Assembly: GCA_937907205.1 (NCBI GenBank)
Contig: CALESE010000100.1
Coordinates: forward strand, 1-7,293
Length of the DNA: 7,293 nt
Direction: 5' to 3'
From: an uncultured Romboutsia sp.
GTDB taxonomy: Bacteria > Bacillota > Clostridia > Peptostreptococcales > Peptostreptococcaceae
Of this stretch, positions 5,877-7,293 are shown in pieces; within the stretch, counting starts at the first letter, position 1; every line of letters starts with the position of its first letter. A model generated the notes under the pieces. The model saw only the letters and a program-made list of their open reading frames with translations, did no database searches and was not told where the DNA came from. The translations under genes were made by a program, and so were the position numbers.

Positions 5877-6695
5877 TTGAAAAAAGTTGCAGCAATTCAT
5901 GATTTATCTGGAGTTGGAAGATGCTCTTTAAGTGTTGCTATTCCTATATTATCTGCCTTAAAAGTACAATGTTGTCCATTCCCAACTGCAATACTTTCAA
6001 GTCAAACAGAATATCCTGAATTTACTTTTTTGGATTTTACAGATTATATGAATGATTATTATAAAGTTTGGAAAAACTTAAATTTAAATTTTGATTGCAT
6101 ATATAGTGGTTTCTTAGGTTCTATAGATCAAATTGAAATAGTATCTAAATTTATTAACTCAAACTCTAATGCTTTAATAGTTGTTGATCCTGTCATGGGT
6201 AATAATGGAGAAATGTATCCTACTTTTACAAAAAAAATGTGCTTAAAAATTAAAGACCTAGTTAAAATGTCTCACTTAACTACTCCTAATCTAACAGAAG
6301 CATGCTTTTTAACTAATCGAGATTATAAAAAGGTGGATTATAGTATAGGTGAAATAGTAGAAATAGCCAAAGATGTTTCTAAGCTTGGTCCTGAAAATGT
6401 TGTTATTACCGGGATTATAGAAAATGATAATATATTAAACTTAGGATACAATAAAACTGACAATAAATATTTTATTACTTCTGTAAAATATAATAACTAT
6501 TCTTATAGTGGAACTGGAGATATATTCACATCTATTCTATGTGGACTTATAAATAATGGTTATGATTTAGAATTTTCAGTTAAGACTGCTACAAACTTTA
6601 TTTATAAATCAATAAGCTATACATCTACATTTAATACTAACCCAAATGATGGTGTTATGTTCGAATACTTTCTATCTGACTTAACATCAATTTAA
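5877..6695 (+). CDS. Pyridoxamine/pyridoxal kinase (PdxK/PdxY-like, ribokinase fold)
   Basis: This 272-residue cytosolic enzyme phosphorylates vitamin B6 vitamers (pyridoxal, pyridoxamine, pyridoxine) with ATP in the pyridoxal-phosphate salvage pathway. Ribokinase-superfamily marks are in order. The N-terminal IHDLSGVGRCSLS (7-19) is the substrate-side loop typical of pyridoxal kinases, followed by PFPTAILSSQTEY (34-46). VVDPVMGNNGEMY (102-114) and TTPNLTEA (135-142) are present. YSGTGDIF (210-217) is the anion-hole motif, with D215 as the catalytic base. The length is usual for the family. The start is TTG 5877 with GGAGGTG upstream. No other B6 genes are nearby, and it is a single-gene unit closed by a hairpin. 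The family is firm; preferred vitamer and the choice between the PdxK and PdxY names are not decided, so no symbol is given. Confidence 0.93.
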   Translation: MKKVAAIHDLSGVGRCSLSVAIPILSALKVQCCPFPTAILSSQTEYPEFTFLDFTDYMNDYYKVWKNLNLNFDCIYSGFLGSIDQIEIVSKFINSNSNALIVVDPVMGNNGEMYPTFTKKMCLKIKDLVKMSHLTTPNLTEACFLTNRDYKKVDYSIGEIVEIAKDVSKLGPENVVITGIIENDNILNLGYNKTDNKYFITSVKYNNYSYSGTGDIFTSILCGLINNGYDLEFSVKTATNFIYKSISYTSTFNTNPNDGVMFEYFLSDLTSI

Positions 6696-6725
6696 AAGGA
6701 GATCTTAAATAAAAGATCTCCTTTT
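6694..6725. terminator. Terminator after the kinase gene
   Basis: A 13-bp perfect stem (6694-6706 with 6713-6725, AAAAGGAGATCTT type) closes an AAATAA loop. The 5' arm overlaps the last two bases of the TAA stop (6693-6695). The T tail is only four bases before a C. The stem carries an internal AAAGGAG that mimics a Shine-Dalgarno sequence, but no start codon follows in a usable position. Confidence 0.75.
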
Positions 6726-6861
6726 CCACGTTGCTATTTTTGGTGTCTTTGATTCTACAGTATATAATATTAAATTATTTATATTTTTGATACACATTAT
6801 ACTAATTTTTATTAATTTCATATATAAAATTTAGTCTACATTACTTAAAAATTATATAGAA

Positions 6862-6867
6862 TATAAT
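6862..6867 (+). promoter_or_regulatory. Candidate -10 box of the YlbF-family gene
   Basis: An exact TATAAT lies 27 bases before the start codon. No convincing -35 lies 16-18 bases upstream, and AT richness makes chance matches common. The transcript leader would be only about 20 bases long. Confidence 0.3.
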
Positions 6868-6894
6868 ATATATTTTTTTAAGGAGATGGTTATT

Positions 6895-7215
6895 ATGAAT
6901 ATAAATAAACATGCCAAAGATTTAGCTAGTTATATAAGAAGTACAAAAGAATTTAAAGAAATGAATAATGCAAAAACAGACCTTGATAAAAATAGGTCTA
7001 TAAAGAAAAAGCTAGATAATTATATTAGTCAAAAAAATAATATATATTCTAATTATAAATTAGAGGAAGCTTCTATTAAAATGAATAGGTTAAACCAAGA
7101 GTATAATGATTTTTTCAATTTACCTATAGTTTCAAATTATATGACTGCAACAAAAACATTTAATTCTATGATGGAAGATATTTATAAAACTATAGAAAAA
7201 GAACTTTTAAAATAA
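6895..7215 (+). CDS. YlbF/YmcA-family regulator (Com_YlbF, formerly DUF964)
   Basis: This 106-residue all-helical cytosolic protein has the YlbF family layout. The N-terminal helix HAKDLASYIRSTKEFKEM (6-23) is followed by a lysine-rich helix with little hydrophobic content. The hallmark C-terminal segment LPIVSNYMTATKTF then MMEDIY spans 76-97. In Bacillus subtilis YlbF, YmcA and YaaT form a complex that steers RNase Y and affects competence, biofilm and sporulation. A comparable role here is inference, since many clostridia carry several family members. The start is ATG 6895: AAGGAG (6880-6885) is nine bases upstream of it but directly abuts the in-frame ATG at 6886. None of its Bacillus partners lies in this window. 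A terminator pair follows. Confidence 0.85.
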   Translation: MNINKHAKDLASYIRSTKEFKEMNNAKTDLDKNRSIKKKLDNYISQKNNIYSNYKLEEASIKMNRLNQEYNDFFNLPIVSNYMTATKTFNSMMEDIYKTIEKELLK

Positions 7216-7242
7216 TAAAAAAGGAATGCCATTAGGCATTCT
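7215..7242 (-). terminator. Hairpin facing left, probably for a convergent gene beyond the edge
   Basis: GAATGCC (7224-7230) and GGCATTC (7235-7241) pair across an ATTA loop. The T tract follows only on the - strand (complement of the A run 7217-7222), while the + strand continues TCAGAG. It therefore fits a terminator for leftward transcription coming from the right edge. Confidence 0.6.
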
Positions 7243-7245
7243 CAG

Positions 7246-7271
7246 AGCGTAGACAAAGTCTACGCTTTTTT
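7246..7271 (+). terminator. Terminator of the YlbF-family gene
   Basis: A 9-bp stem (AGCGTAGAC at 7246-7254 with GTCTACGCT at 7258-7266) closes an AAA loop and runs into TTTTTT (7266-7271). This is a strong rightward intrinsic terminator, 31 bases after the stop codon at 7213-7215. Confidence 0.85.
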
Positions 7272-7293
7272 ATTTTTGTCAATACTCTTTATG

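Noticed and set aside
6696..6702. AAGGAG-like ribosome binding site after the kinase gene
   Set aside because: It is the 5' arm of the terminator stem and no start codon with an open frame follows.
6726..6880. Possible hidden small gene between the kinase and YlbF-family genes
   Set aside because: Stops are frequent in all frames and no Shine-Dalgarno plus start combination precedes a usable frame.
1..7293. New defence or multi-gene system
   Set aside because: The genes are single units on alternating strands with housekeeping-type families, uniform composition and no nuclease, toxin-antitoxin, recombinase or repeat array, so nothing supports a linked system.

Overview
The window looks like ordinary chromosomal sequence from a very AT-rich Firmicute of the Clostridia class. 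I lean towards Peptostreptococcaceae or Clostridiaceae, but the exact taxon is not resolved. The reasons are the strong AT bias in codons and spacers, near-perfect AAGGAGG-type ribosome binding sites, TTG and GTG starts backed by strong Shine-Dalgarno sequences, U-tailed hairpin terminators after most genes, and protein types common in clostridia (stand-alone TSCPD protein, short twin-CBS protein, cytosolic parvulin, Amidase_6 protein, YlbF-family protein). I see no mobile element, CRISPR array, tRNA, rRNA or known riboswitch.

Layout from left to right. Positions 1-76 hold two terminator hairpins of a rightward gene lying off the left edge. A small two-helix membrane protein (303-755, +) converges on a TSCPD-domain protein (788-1051, -) across one bidirectional terminator. 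A polytopic membrane protein (1242-1655, +) is followed, with no visible terminator between, by a cytosolic PpiC/parvulin isomerase (1775-2530, +) that has its own good promoter. The isomerase converges on a twin-CBS protein (2569-2979, -). Divergent from CBS is an unrecognised 256-residue soluble protein (3183-3953, +), which converges on a cold shock protein gene (4020-4235, -). Next comes a membrane-anchored Amidase_6 protein with a papain-like Cys/His centre (4376-5650, -). Divergent from it is a pyridoxamine/pyridoxal kinase (5877-6695, +). A YlbF/YmcA-family protein (6895-7215, +) ends the window, followed by two hairpins that look like terminators facing opposite directions.

The genes do not form an operon or an evident shared pathway. 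Nearly every gene is its own transcription unit, with convergent pairs sharing compact bidirectional terminators. Themes present are protein folding (PpiC), cold/RNA chaperoning (Csp), envelope hydrolysis (amidase), vitamin B6 salvage (kinase), nucleotide sensing (CBS) and probable RNA-decay or developmental control (YlbF family). The longest ORF starts are wrong for four genes or near-genes (1233, 3162, 4262 and 6886). Shine-Dalgarno spacing places the true starts at 1242, 3183/3186, 4235 and 6895.

I did not find convincing evidence of a new multi-gene system. The items most worth a second look are the orphan protein at 3183-3953, the stand-alone TSCPD protein, the amidase with its large unassigned N-terminal half, and the inverted repeat in the cold shock gene leader.
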